From: Syntrophorhabdaceae bacterium PtaU1.Bin034
Lineage (GTDB): Bacteria; Desulfobacterota_G; Syntrophorhabdia; Syntrophorhabdales; WCHB1-27
Direction of reading: 5' to 3'
Length of the DNA: 12,329 bases
Assembly: GCA_002067405.1 (NCBI GenBank)
Contig: MVRP01000119.1
Location: 1-12,329 of the forward strand
The position numbers and the translations under genes are program-made. Below, piece after piece: positions 1 to 6,721 of the stretch; the stretch's first letter is position 1, and each line of letters begins with the position of its first letter. The notes below the pieces were generated by a model that saw only the letters and a program-made list of their open reading frames with translations, was not told the DNA's origin and did not search any database.

Positions 1-293
1 AAAAGGGCCACGTCGTTCTTTTCTCCCGACGTGTGTCTCATGTAAAGGGGCAGAAAGTAGGCCTTTTCCTCGGTTGATTTTCCGAGTGGCCAGAGAAATG
101 AATAGGTTCTGGGCGAATCGTACGAGGAAAGGAGGGGTCTCACCGTGACGTGAGTCTTCTCGCCCTCCTGTTCGTATGAAAAGAGCGGGCCCAGCAGGTT
201 TTTTTGCCCGTCAAGTTCCCAGTAAACCGGCCAGAATGCGAAAAGTGTTCCGGGAAAAAGAAGGATAAAAACTGTAAGAACAGCCTTTCGCAT
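1..293 (-). CDS. Unknown exported protein with repeated W/L-P-L motifs (3' end cut by window)
   Basis: I translated this partial gene by hand; the visible part is about 97 N-terminal residues. It begins with a clear signal peptide: MRK, then a hydrophobic stretch to about residue 18, then LFA with likely cleavage after residue 19. The mature part (FWPVYWELDG...) is rich in aromatic residues. A short 'x-P-hydrophobic-aromatic' pattern recurs near residues 21-25 (WPVYW), 35-40 (GPLFSY), 52-58 (RPLLSSY), 68-70 (WPL) and 81-84 (LPLY), which suggests short beta strands. Its ATG shares one base with the mlaD stop (TGATG), so it is very probably co-translated with the transporter genes. It does not look like MlaC, MlaA or MlaB. 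I infer a periplasmic or outer-membrane role linked to lipid transport, but I do not recognise the family. The C-terminus lies outside the window. Confidence 0.75.
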   Translation of the reverse strand, partial: MRKAVLTVFILLFPGTLFAFWPVYWELDGQKNLLGPLFSYEQEGEKTHVTVRPLLSSYDSPRTYSFLWPLGKSTEEKAYFLPLYMRHTSGEKNDVAL

Positions 294-1291
294 CAGAAGA
301 AGAGGCCGAAAATCGTCCCAAGGATCGCAATGGGCGTCTGCTCCTGTACTCCTTCGGCCGCCTGCTGGATCTTCTTCATCGTCTTCTGGGCTTCGCCCAC
401 GAGCTTTCCGTCTTTCAACTCGCCGGTAAACTGGTTCACATTCTTCATTGTTTCCTTCGCTTCCATATAGAGACTTTCGTCCTTCACCAGCTTGCCGAGC
501 GTGCCCTTGCCCTGCTCGATGTCTGCAGACACACTCTTCAAACTCGCAACCATTTCCTTCGCGTCGTTGTAAAGTTTGTCATCTTTTACCAGCATTCCCA
601 GCGTGCCTTTTCCCTCACCCACATCCTCTACGATGGTATTGATCCTTGTAAGGGTTGCGTCTGCCTTGTCTGCCATCGGGCCGAGTTTAACACTCGCTTC
701 AGCCACGTTGGTGACGATGCGGGTCACGTTGCCTTTGTTCTGGGAGACCATTTCCTTGAAATCTCCGCTCGCAACCTTTATATTGGCAAGGCTCTGCTTG
801 AGATTCTCTTTTTCCTGCTCCCCTATCAGACCTTTGAACTCCTGCACGGTCTCGCCGAAGTTCTTTGCCGCTGTGCTTACGTTTTGAAAGATCTCGTCGT
901 AGTCGGCGTAGGCGACTACATTGGCCAGTTCGTCCCCGTTCTTGGCCACCACAGTCGACTGGCCGGGGATGATCTCGAGATACTTGTCGCCGAGGATGCC
1001 GAAGGACTTGATGGCAATTTTGCTGTCGATGGGAACCTTGACCTCTTCTTTCAAGAGCATGGATGTCTTGGCCATATTGCGGTCAAGGGTTATTTTGGTG
1101 ACCCTTCCCACCTCGACGCCCGCAATTTCTACCGGTGACTTGTTATCCAGTCCTGCGGTGTTCTTGAAATGAGCGGTCAATGTATAGCCTCCCTGTGCGA
1201 AAACACCGAATCTGCCAACACGGAATGACATGTAGAAGAGGATAGCAATGCCCAAAAGGACGACGATGCCGACTTTAAATTCCGTTGTCAT
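293..1291 (-). CDS. mlaD: MlaD/MCE-family substrate-binding protein of lipid ABC transporter
   Basis: 332 residues. MCE proteins of the MlaD type are anchored in the inner membrane and form a periplasmic ring that passes phospholipids between the MlaFE core and the outer membrane. One N-terminal membrane anchor (about residues 7-24) is followed by the MCE domain (about 36-113), with the typical GLDNKSPVEIAGVEVGRV and GILGDKYLEI segments. A long, mostly helical tail follows (about 130-318). It contains two copies of a GKGTLGxLVKDxxLYxxAKE motif (about 227-246 and 261-280) and ends in a short hydrophobic tail (319-332). Many delta-type MlaD proteins are longer than the short enterobacterial MlaD. 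I chose ATG at 1291 rather than the upstream TTG at 1306 because AGGAGG lies 5 nt before it. The start overlaps the mlaF end by 17 bp. Confidence 0.93.
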   Translation of the reverse strand: MTTEFKVGIVVLLGIAILFYMSFRVGRFGVFAQGGYTLTAHFKNTAGLDNKSPVEIAGVEVGRVTKITLDRNMAKTSMLLKEEVKVPIDSKIAIKSFGILGDKYLEIIPGQSTVVAKNGDELANVVAYADYDEIFQNVSTAAKNFGETVQEFKGLIGEQEKENLKQSLANIKVASGDFKEMVSQNKGNVTRIVTNVAEASVKLGPMADKADATLTRINTIVEDVGEGKGTLGMLVKDDKLYNDAKEMVASLKSVSADIEQGKGTLGKLVKDESLYMEAKETMKNVNQFTGELKDGKLVGEAQKTMKKIQQAAEGVQEQTPIAILGTIFGLFF

Positions 1292-2051
1292 CTCCACCTC
1301 CTGCAAAGCCAGGTATTCTGGTTGCCCTCAAAAATTCTCTTACCGCCGGCTGCTCACTCCTTCTTATCTCATCAGGAGTGCCGAACGCCACGATCTTGCC
1401 TTCATACAGCATGGCCACTTTATCTGCAATTCTGAACATACCCAGTATATCGTGGCTTATCACAACGTATGTCTTCTTCAGCTTAAGCTGGGTCTCTTTG
1501 ATCAATTCCTCGATGGTAAGCGAAATAACGGGGTCGAGCGCACTCGTCGGTTCATCAAACAGGACGATCTCCGGGTCGAGCGCGAGGGCGCGGGCGAGGC
1601 CCACCCTCTTCTTCATGCCTCCTGATAATTCTGAAGGCATTTTGCTGTTGAAGCCCGAAAGACCCACCTCTCCGAGCTTTCCGTTAACTATCCGGCTGAT
1701 CTCTCTTTGCGGAAGGTTCGTATGCTCTCTGAGCGGAAAGGCGATGTTGTCCTCTACGTTCATGGAGTCGAAGAGTGCAGCCTCCTGGAAGAGCATGCCG
1801 AACCTTTTCCTGACCTCATTCATCTCGGGCTCCTTGAGCCCCGTGATTTCGGTTCCGTCCACCCATATTTCTCCCCTGTCAGGTTTCATCAACCCGATCA
1901 GGTGTTTCATCAGTACGCTCTTCCCCCCGCCGCTCTTCCCGATAATGACAGTGGTCTCGCCTCTTTCCACCTGAAGGTTGATGCCGTTCAGCACCTTCTG
2001 ATTTCCGAAGCTCTTGTAAACGTCTTTTACTCTAATGGCAATGTTTTCCAT
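1275..2051 (-). CDS. mlaF: MlaF-type ABC transporter ATP-binding protein
   Basis: 258 residues. This is the cytoplasmic ATPase that drives the MlaE permease in phospholipid transport. All ABC motifs are intact: Walker A GKSGGGKS (38-45), Q-loop Gln89 in MLFQEAALFDSMNV, signature LSGGM (142-146), Walker B VLFDEP (163-168, catalytic Glu167), D-loop SALD (170-173) and switch His200. The FQEAALFDSMNVEDNIAFPL stretch and the ELSGGMKKRVGLARA signature region are characteristic of the MlaF/Ttg2A branch. A longer open frame runs upstream to 2213, but that part overlaps mlaE and reads as low-complexity, arginine-rich sequence. MENIAIRVKDVYKSFG at 2051 is where family homology begins. The start is only 5 bp after the mlaE stop and has no strong Shine-Dalgarno sequence, so translation is probably coupled. 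Confidence 0.95.
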   Translation of the reverse strand: MENIAIRVKDVYKSFGNQKVLNGINLQVERGETTVIIGKSGGGKSVLMKHLIGLMKPDRGEIWVDGTEITGLKEPEMNEVRKRFGMLFQEAALFDSMNVEDNIAFPLREHTNLPQREISRIVNGKLGEVGLSGFNSKMPSELSGGMKKRVGLARALALDPEIVLFDEPTSALDPVISLTIEELIKETQLKLKKTYVVISHDILGMFRIADKVAMLYEGKIVAFGTPDEIRRSEQPAVREFLRATRIPGFAGGGDDNGI

Positions 2052-2056
2052 GTCGT

Positions 2057-2833
2057 TCAGAACATCAGGGACGTAAGCACGTAGTCGGAAACAAGGATCG
2101 TTATGCTCGACACCACAACAGCCTGGGTCGTGGCCCTTCCGACACCTTCGGCCCCTCCCCTCGTATAAAAACCCTGATAGCAGGATATGACCGCGAGGAT
2201 AACCCCGAAGCACGCGGCTTTTGCGAGACCGTTGTAAATATCCTCGAGATCCACATACTTCACCATTCTGCTGATGAAAATCCCTTCGTTTATACCGAGC
2301 AGCTTGACACCGATAAAGTAGCCGCCCACAATACCGGTGAAATCAGCGATGATCGTCAGTATGGGGAGCATAAAGAGCGATGCGAGCACTCGAGGGACCA
2401 CGAGATATTTTACCGGGTTCAATGCCATGACAGTCAAGGCGTCAATTTGCTCGGTGACCCGCATGGTTCCCAACTCCGCCGCGATCGCAGAGCCTGCCCT
2501 CCCCGTCACCATAAGCCCGGTGAGCACCGGTCCCAGTTCCCTCGTCATACTGAGGGCGACCGTTGTTCCCACGAGCCCCTCCGAACTGAACCTCCGGAAA
2601 CCGTAATACGTTTGAAGCGCAAGGACCATGCCCGTAAAACCGCCTGTGACGATCACCACCCAAAGCGATTTAACGCCTATGAATTCCATCTGTTTGAAAA
2701 TTGCGTCAAATTTGAAAGGTCTCCTGAACGTCCAATAGACGACATCCATGAACATGACCCAGATACGGCCGAATTCAGAGGCGAAATTATTGACCGGCAA
2801 AACCAGCCTTCTAAAGTATCCCTTAATCGACAT
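2057..2833 (-). CDS. mlaE: MlaE-type ABC transporter permease
   Basis: 258 residues. This is the inner-membrane permease of the Mla lipid transporter. Hydrophobic segments lie at about 53-75, 92-112, 145-180, 202-222 and 236-257. The family hallmark is intact at 98-133: RELGPVLTGLMVTGRAGSAIAAELGTM, then RVTEQIDAL. The amphipathic N-terminus (GRIWVMFMDVVYWTF) fits the membrane-surface helix of MlaE proteins. The open frame extends upstream to 3028, but that part is the shadow of alr. ATG at 2833 (MSIKGYFRR) has GAGG a few bases upstream and matches the usual length of about 260 residues. The first 11 bp overlap the end of alr, a coupling arrangement that ties D-alanine synthesis and lipid transport into one transcript. 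Confidence 0.94.
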   Translation of the reverse strand: MSIKGYFRRLVLPVNNFASEFGRIWVMFMDVVYWTFRRPFKFDAIFKQMEFIGVKSLWVVIVTGGFTGMVLALQTYYGFRRFSSEGLVGTTVALSMTRELGPVLTGLMVTGRAGSAIAAELGTMRVTEQIDALTVMALNPVKYLVVPRVLASLFMLPILTIIADFTGIVGGYFIGVKLLGINEGIFISRMVKYVDLEDIYNGLAKAACFGVILAVISCYQGFYTRGGAEGVGRATTQAVVVSSITILVSDYVLTSLMF

Positions 2834-3953
2834 AACGCCTCGGTATGCGCCGCGATATGCAACAAAGGACTTCATATGGGATAGTGCCGATCCTCTCCGC
2901 CATTTCGTCCGCCGTAACGGTCTCTCCGCCTGCCGTACCCAACAGTACAACTTCATCTCCCGGTCGCACATCGGGAACTCCCGTGACATCCACAAAGGTC
3001 CAGTCCATGCACACCCTCCCGACGACATTACACCGTCTGCCCTTGATCAAGACGATGCCCCGGTTTGATAAGCCCCGCGAGTAACCGTCAGCATACCCGA
3101 GAGGAATATAAGCGACGACGGTCTCTTTTTCAGTCACATAGGTCCTTCCGTAGCTGAGCGAGATTCCCGGCGAGAACTTCCTCACGAATGCCACTCCCGA
3201 ACTCCACTTCATCACGGGTCTCAGTTTCAGCCTCTCGCACAGCGTTGGATCAGGGTATGAACCGTACAGCATTATGCCGGGCCTCACCATATTGAAATGG
3301 GCTTCAGGATAGGTACAGATTGCCGCGCTGTTTGCCATATGGACAAATCCCGGCTCTATCCCGTTGTCTTTAAACGAACGAACCACGCTCCCGAAATCCC
3401 GGACCTGCTTCATGCCGTAATCGTCGTGTCTTTCAGATGAGGAAAAGTGAGTCATCAATCCTTCGATCTCGACCTGCTTTAGCTGTTTTAATCTCCGGAT
3501 CAGCTCAGGGACCTCGCACAATCCAAAACCCAGCCTTCCCATGCCTGTATCTATCTTCACGTGGATCTTCAGGGAACTGGCCCGGTGAAATTTCCCGATC
3601 CTCTCCAGAGTCTCGAAGTTGATCACGCTTGCCGTGAGATCGTGATCCGCGAGCTCCTCGAGATCGTCCCAGGGCATAATGCCGCTTAACACAAGTATCG
3701 GGCTGGAGATGAGGTTCCTTCGGAGCTCGAGCCCTTCACTGATACTCGCCACACCAAAATAGCGGGCACCCATCGATTCGAGCCTCCGCCCGACCTCTAC
3801 TGCCCCGTGGCCGTATGCATCCGCCTTAATAACACAGAGAGGTGTCACGCCCGGGGAGAGCAGGGCTTCTATGGCCCGATAATTCTCTCCTAACGCACTA
3901 AGGCTCACGCTTACCGACGTCCTGTTTTCATTTGCAAAATCCTTACCAGACAT
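2823..3953 (-). CDS. alr: Alanine racemase
   Basis: 376 residues, the normal length. This cytoplasmic PLP enzyme interconverts L- and D-alanine and supplies D-Ala for peptidoglycan. The N-terminal TIM barrel carries the PLP lysine Lys43 in VIKADAYGHG (41-50). HVKIDTGMGRLGF (131-143) and the MVRPGIMLYG segment (222-231) are typical. The C-terminal beta domain carries the second catalytic base Tyr268 in SYGR (267-270), plus the GYADGYSRGLSN (286-297) and CMDWTFVDVT (315-324) motifs. The ATG at 3953 lies directly behind AAAGGA, unusually close; a GAGAG a little further upstream may help. The gene follows hemL after 83 bp and its end overlaps mlaE by 11 bp, so it seems to belong to the same leftward unit. 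All catalytic residues are present. Confidence 0.97.
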   Translation of the reverse strand: MSGKDFANENRTSVSVSLSALGENYRAIEALLSPGVTPLCVIKADAYGHGAVEVGRRLESMGARYFGVASISEGLELRRNLISSPILVLSGIMPWDDLEELADHDLTASVINFETLERIGKFHRASSLKIHVKIDTGMGRLGFGLCEVPELIRRLKQLKQVEIEGLMTHFSSSERHDDYGMKQVRDFGSVVRSFKDNGIEPGFVHMANSAAICTYPEAHFNMVRPGIMLYGSYPDPTLCERLKLRPVMKWSSGVAFVRKFSPGISLSYGRTYVTEKETVVAYIPLGYADGYSRGLSNRGIVLIKGRRCNVVGRVCMDWTFVDVTGVPDVRPGDEVVLLGTAGGETVTADEMAERIGTIPYEVLCCISRRIPRRYVD

Positions 3954-3970
3954 TCCTTTCTCTCATGCAC

Positions 3971-3989
3971 GCCGGTTATTCAACCCGGC
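3971..3989 (-). repeat. Small hairpin between hemL and alr
   Basis: In the leftward transcript the sequence reads GCCGG, a bulged G, TT, loop GAAT, then AACCGGC. This gives a stem of about 7 bp with a single-base bulge, placed about 17 nt before the alr start. No U-run follows, so it is a poor intrinsic terminator. It could be a processing or stabilising element between the two genes, or chance. Confidence 0.35.
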
Positions 3990-4036
3990 ATTGCTCTGTT
4001 TTCATGTGCTGCCGACAAAGATCTGAACCAGGATAC

Positions 4037-5329
4037 TCAAGAAGCTTTTTTGATTCGGTTGAATACCCTTTGATACCCTTCGAGGGTCCTATCAAACGCC
4101 TTACCGTTATAGGTGAGTGTCAGGAACGCAGCTTCATACTGGCTCGGCGCGAAAAATATCCCTTCCTCCAGCATCGCCTTGAAAAACGACTCGTAAAGAC
4201 CCCTGTCCGACGACGCAGCACTATCGTAATCGACCACGTCCTGATTGTTGAAAAAGCCTGTAAACATTGAGGTAACACCGTTTATCCTGTACGGTACGCC
4301 TGCCTGTTCGGCGATGGCTGACACGCCCCTTTCAAGCCTCTCAAGCTGCAACCGGAGTTTTTCATATGGTCTTTCTTCTCTCAGGCGATTCAGCGTGTAA
4401 AGCCCTGCCCTCACTGCTACCGGATTGCCGGCGAGGGTGCCCGCCTGGTATACATCGCCCAACGGCGCGATTTTTTCCATTACCTCCCGCTTGCCGCCGA
4501 ACGCTCCAATCGGGAACCCGCCTCCTATGATCTTGCCCAGGCACGTGAGGTCAGCTCCGATGCCGTACATTTCCTGGGCGCCGCCATAGGCAATCCGAAA
4601 ACCGGTGATAACCTCGTCAAAAATAAGGAGAATACCATGCTTGTCGCACAGATCCCTGATGTCTTCCAGAAAGCCTTTCCGGGGAGGGATAACACCCATA
4701 TTGCCCATAACAGGCTCAATTATGAGACATGCAATGTCTCGCTGCTCCCTGACAATGTTCCACACCGTGTCTATATGGTTAAAATCCGCCACAAAGGTAT
4801 GTTTCGCCAGGTCTTCAGGTATTCCCTTGCTGTCGGGCACACCATAGGTGGCAAGACCCGATCCGGCTTTTACGAGGAGGCTGTCGACGTGTCCATGGTA
4901 GCAGCCCCTGAATTTTATGATTCCCGATTTCCCGGAAGCACCTCGTGCCAGTCTGACGGCGCTCATTGTCGCTTCCGTACCCGAGTTGGTAAGTCGAAGC
5001 ATCTCGATCGAGGGAAAAGCGTCGATAATAACTTTGGCCAGCGCAGGCTCGTAAGGATGGCAAGCACCAAAGCTCGTTCCGTCGGCAACCGCCGACTGTA
5101 TCTCCCTGATCAGGCCGTCATCCGCATGGCCAAGCATGATAGCGCCCCAAGAAGAAACGAAATCAAGATATGCATTTCCGTCTACATCGTAGAGATACGA
5201 GTCCTTCGCCCGCTGTACGTAGAAGGGCTTGTCCCTTACGGAAAGAAAGGCCCTCACCGGGCTGTTCACGCCTCCGGGAAGAAAACAAGAAGCCTCTTCA
5301 TAAAGTTCTTCCGATCTTTTTCTTTGCAT
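4037..5329 (-). CDS. hemL: Glutamate-1-semialdehyde 2,1-aminomutase
   Basis: 430 residues, the usual length. It converts glutamate-1-semialdehyde to 5-aminolevulinate, the committed precursor of heme, siroheme and corrinoids in the C5 (tRNA-Glu) pathway. It is a class-III PLP aminotransferase fold. Family landmarks are FLPGGVNSPVRAF (16-28), the NSGTEATMSAVRLARG cofactor region (115-130), YHGHVD (144-149), FDEVITGFR (237-245) with the PLP-contacting Asp, and the Schiff-base Lys266 in CLGKIIGGGFPIGAFGG. An in-frame TAA two codons upstream of ATG 5329 rules out a longer protein. No Shine-Dalgarno sequence precedes the ATG, and a strong promoter sits immediately upstream, so the mRNA may be leaderless. 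It is the first gene of the leftward unit hemL-alr-mlaEFD. hemA is not in the window. Confidence 0.96.
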   Translation of the reverse strand: MQRKRSEELYEEASCFLPGGVNSPVRAFLSVRDKPFYVQRAKDSYLYDVDGNAYLDFVSSWGAIMLGHADDGLIREIQSAVADGTSFGACHPYEPALAKVIIDAFPSIEMLRLTNSGTEATMSAVRLARGASGKSGIIKFRGCYHGHVDSLLVKAGSGLATYGVPDSKGIPEDLAKHTFVADFNHIDTVWNIVREQRDIACLIIEPVMGNMGVIPPRKGFLEDIRDLCDKHGILLIFDEVITGFRIAYGGAQEMYGIGADLTCLGKIIGGGFPIGAFGGKREVMEKIAPLGDVYQAGTLAGNPVAVRAGLYTLNRLREERPYEKLRLQLERLERGVSAIAEQAGVPYRINGVTSMFTGFFNNQDVVDYDSAASSDRGLYESFFKAMLEEGIFFAPSQYEAAFLTLTYNGKAFDRTLEGYQRVFNRIKKAS

Positions 5330-5337
5330 GGTGCATT

Positions 5338-5367
5338 ATTGTACAATTCGGAGTAAACCGCTTTCAA
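5338..5367 (-). promoter_or_regulatory. Sigma-70-like promoter for hemL, apparently with almost no leader
   Basis: Read leftward: -35 TTGAAA at 5367-5362, an 18-bp spacer, and -10 TACAAT at 5343-5338. The -35 matches consensus at 5 of 6 bases and the -10 at 5 of 6. Only 8 bases separate the -10 from the hemL ATG at 5329, so the usual start point would fall 1-4 nt upstream of the ATG. The lack of a Shine-Dalgarno sequence agrees with this. Confidence 0.6.
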
Positions 5368-5522
5368 CAAAAACTTTGCTGTCCAAGGGGTTAACCGTCT
5401 CTGCCCATTGGAAGCGGAGGCGGAAGAAGACGCTCCATCCCTAATTTTCTCTTTACTTTCAAGGTAAAAAATTCTACTCATATTAGCTCACTTCACATTA
5501 ATCAAGAAAGAAGAGGTACGTT

Positions 5523-6686
5523 ATGCCAAGACCCGCACTAAGAGTAGAAAAGATTCCTCCCTATCTTTTTGCAAGAATAGACAAAAAGAAGACCGAGGCT
5601 CGAAATAAAGGAATTGATCTCATTGACCTGGGCGTGGGCGATCCCGACATCCCCACCCCGGCGCATATAGTAAGTAAGATGCAGGAGGCGGTGGCGAATC
5701 CGAAACACCATCAATACCCGAGCTATGAAGGCATGCCCGCCTTCAGGAAGGCCGTTGCCGAATGGTATCTCAAGAGATTCGGGGTAACCCTTGACCCGGA
5801 CAAGGAAGTAGTGACGCTGATCGGATCAAAGGAAGGGATTGCCCATCTTCCGTGGGCTTACCTGGAAGAAGGAGATGTTGCTCTCATCCCTTCTCCCGGC
5901 TATCCGGTCTACAAGATCACTACATTGCTTGCCGGTGGGACACCTTACATTATGCCCCTCAGGGAAGAGAACGGCTTTCAGCCGGTTCTCGAGACAATAC
6001 CCCGGGATGTGCGACAAAAGGCGAAAATAGCCTTCCTTAACTACCCGAACAATCCCACGGGCGCCCACGCGGACGACAACCTGTATGAAAAAGCCCTGGA
6101 CATGGCCCGTCAAGACGATATTCTCATCTGCCATGATGCGGCCTACAGTGAGGTCACCTACGACGGGTATACGGCGAAGAGCATTCTTGAGTTTGACAAA
6201 GACAAGCGATATTCGATCGAGTTTCACTCCCTCTCAAAAACCTACTGCATGACGGGGTGGAGGATCGGGTTTGCGGTGGGCAACGCCGATGCCGTACAGA
6301 ACCTCGGAAAGCTGAAAACCAACATCGATTCTGGCGCATTCCAGGCCATCCAGGAAGCAGGGATAGAGGCGCTTACAGGGAACCAGGACAGCATCGGGGA
6401 TATGAAAAGGATCTTTGCGCGGAGGCGCGATGTAGTCGTCGACGGCTTGAGCGCCTTGGGCATCAAGGTCCGAAAACCGCTCGCCACCTTCTACATATGG
6501 GCTCACGTCCCGCAGGGCTACACTTCCGCTGATTTTGCCGAGAAACTGATCGAGGAAAAGGGTGTGGTGGTCACGCCCGGAAGCGGATTCGGAGAAGAAG
6601 GAGAAGGTTACTTCAGGATATCGATTACCGCGCCCGAAGACCGCATCCGGGAAGCCATGGAACGGCTGAAGAGCCTGAAGCTGTAA
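5523..6686 (+). CDS. dapL: LL-diaminopimelate aminotransferase (DapL, short delta/clostridial type)
   Basis: 387 residues. This PLP fold-type I aminotransferase probably converts tetrahydrodipicolinate directly to LL-diaminopimelate with glutamate as donor, bypassing the succinylase/acetylase steps, for lysine and peptidoglycan. Landmarks are IPPYLFARID near the N-terminus, DLGVGDPDIPTP (35-46), YPSYEGMPAFRKAVAEWY (65-82), NYPNNPTG (173-180), the cofactor residues Asp205 and Tyr208, the Schiff-base Lys239 in SLSKTYCMTGWRIGF, and substrate-binding Arg365 in YFRIS. A GAGG 6 nt before ATG 5523 supports the start. The call over aspartate or alanine aminotransferase rests on overall resemblance to the roughly 385-residue DapL subfamily, so substrate is an inference. 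It diverges from hemL; I saw only weak promoter candidates in 5440-5500 on this strand. Confidence 0.85.
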   Translation: MPRPALRVEKIPPYLFARIDKKKTEARNKGIDLIDLGVGDPDIPTPAHIVSKMQEAVANPKHHQYPSYEGMPAFRKAVAEWYLKRFGVTLDPDKEVVTLIGSKEGIAHLPWAYLEEGDVALIPSPGYPVYKITTLLAGGTPYIMPLREENGFQPVLETIPRDVRQKAKIAFLNYPNNPTGAHADDNLYEKALDMARQDDILICHDAAYSEVTYDGYTAKSILEFDKDKRYSIEFHSLSKTYCMTGWRIGFAVGNADAVQNLGKLKTNIDSGAFQAIQEAGIEALTGNQDSIGDMKRIFARRRDVVVDGLSALGIKVRKPLATFYIWAHVPQGYTSADFAEKLIEEKGVVVTPGSGFGEEGEGYFRISITAPEDRIREAMERLKSLKL

Positions 6687-6692
6687 AACAGC
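6680..6692. repeat. Short inverted repeat between convergent dapL and OYE genes
   Basis: GCTGT, AAA, ACAGC is a perfect 5-bp inverted repeat covering the dapL stop codon in the 35-bp gap between two convergent genes. It could form a hairpin in either transcript, but no U-run follows on either side. It is a weak candidate for a shared terminator, and I see no better one in the gap. Confidence 0.2.
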
Positions 6693-6721
6693 GAATGGTG
6701 AAGTGAGAGCAGACCGCCTTC

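Noticed and set aside
1285..1974. Open frame of 229 codons on the plus strand, antisense to mlaF
   Set aside because: Serine- and proline-rich shadow of a well-supported ABC ATPase; no ribosome site or family features.
4637..5356. Open frame of 239 codons on the plus strand, antisense to hemL
   Set aside because: It lies almost wholly within hemL, which has every catalytic motif. The translation has no recognisable motifs and the composition of a shadow frame.
5266..5481. Leftward open frame of 71 codons across the hemL start
   Set aside because: It overlaps hemL out of frame and covers the hemL promoter; no support.
5479..5503. Sequence before dapL resembling part of a CRP site (TCACTTCACATTAA)
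   Set aside because: Only one TGTGA half-site is present, and there is no TCACA partner at the required 6-bp spacing. The resemblance is probably chance.
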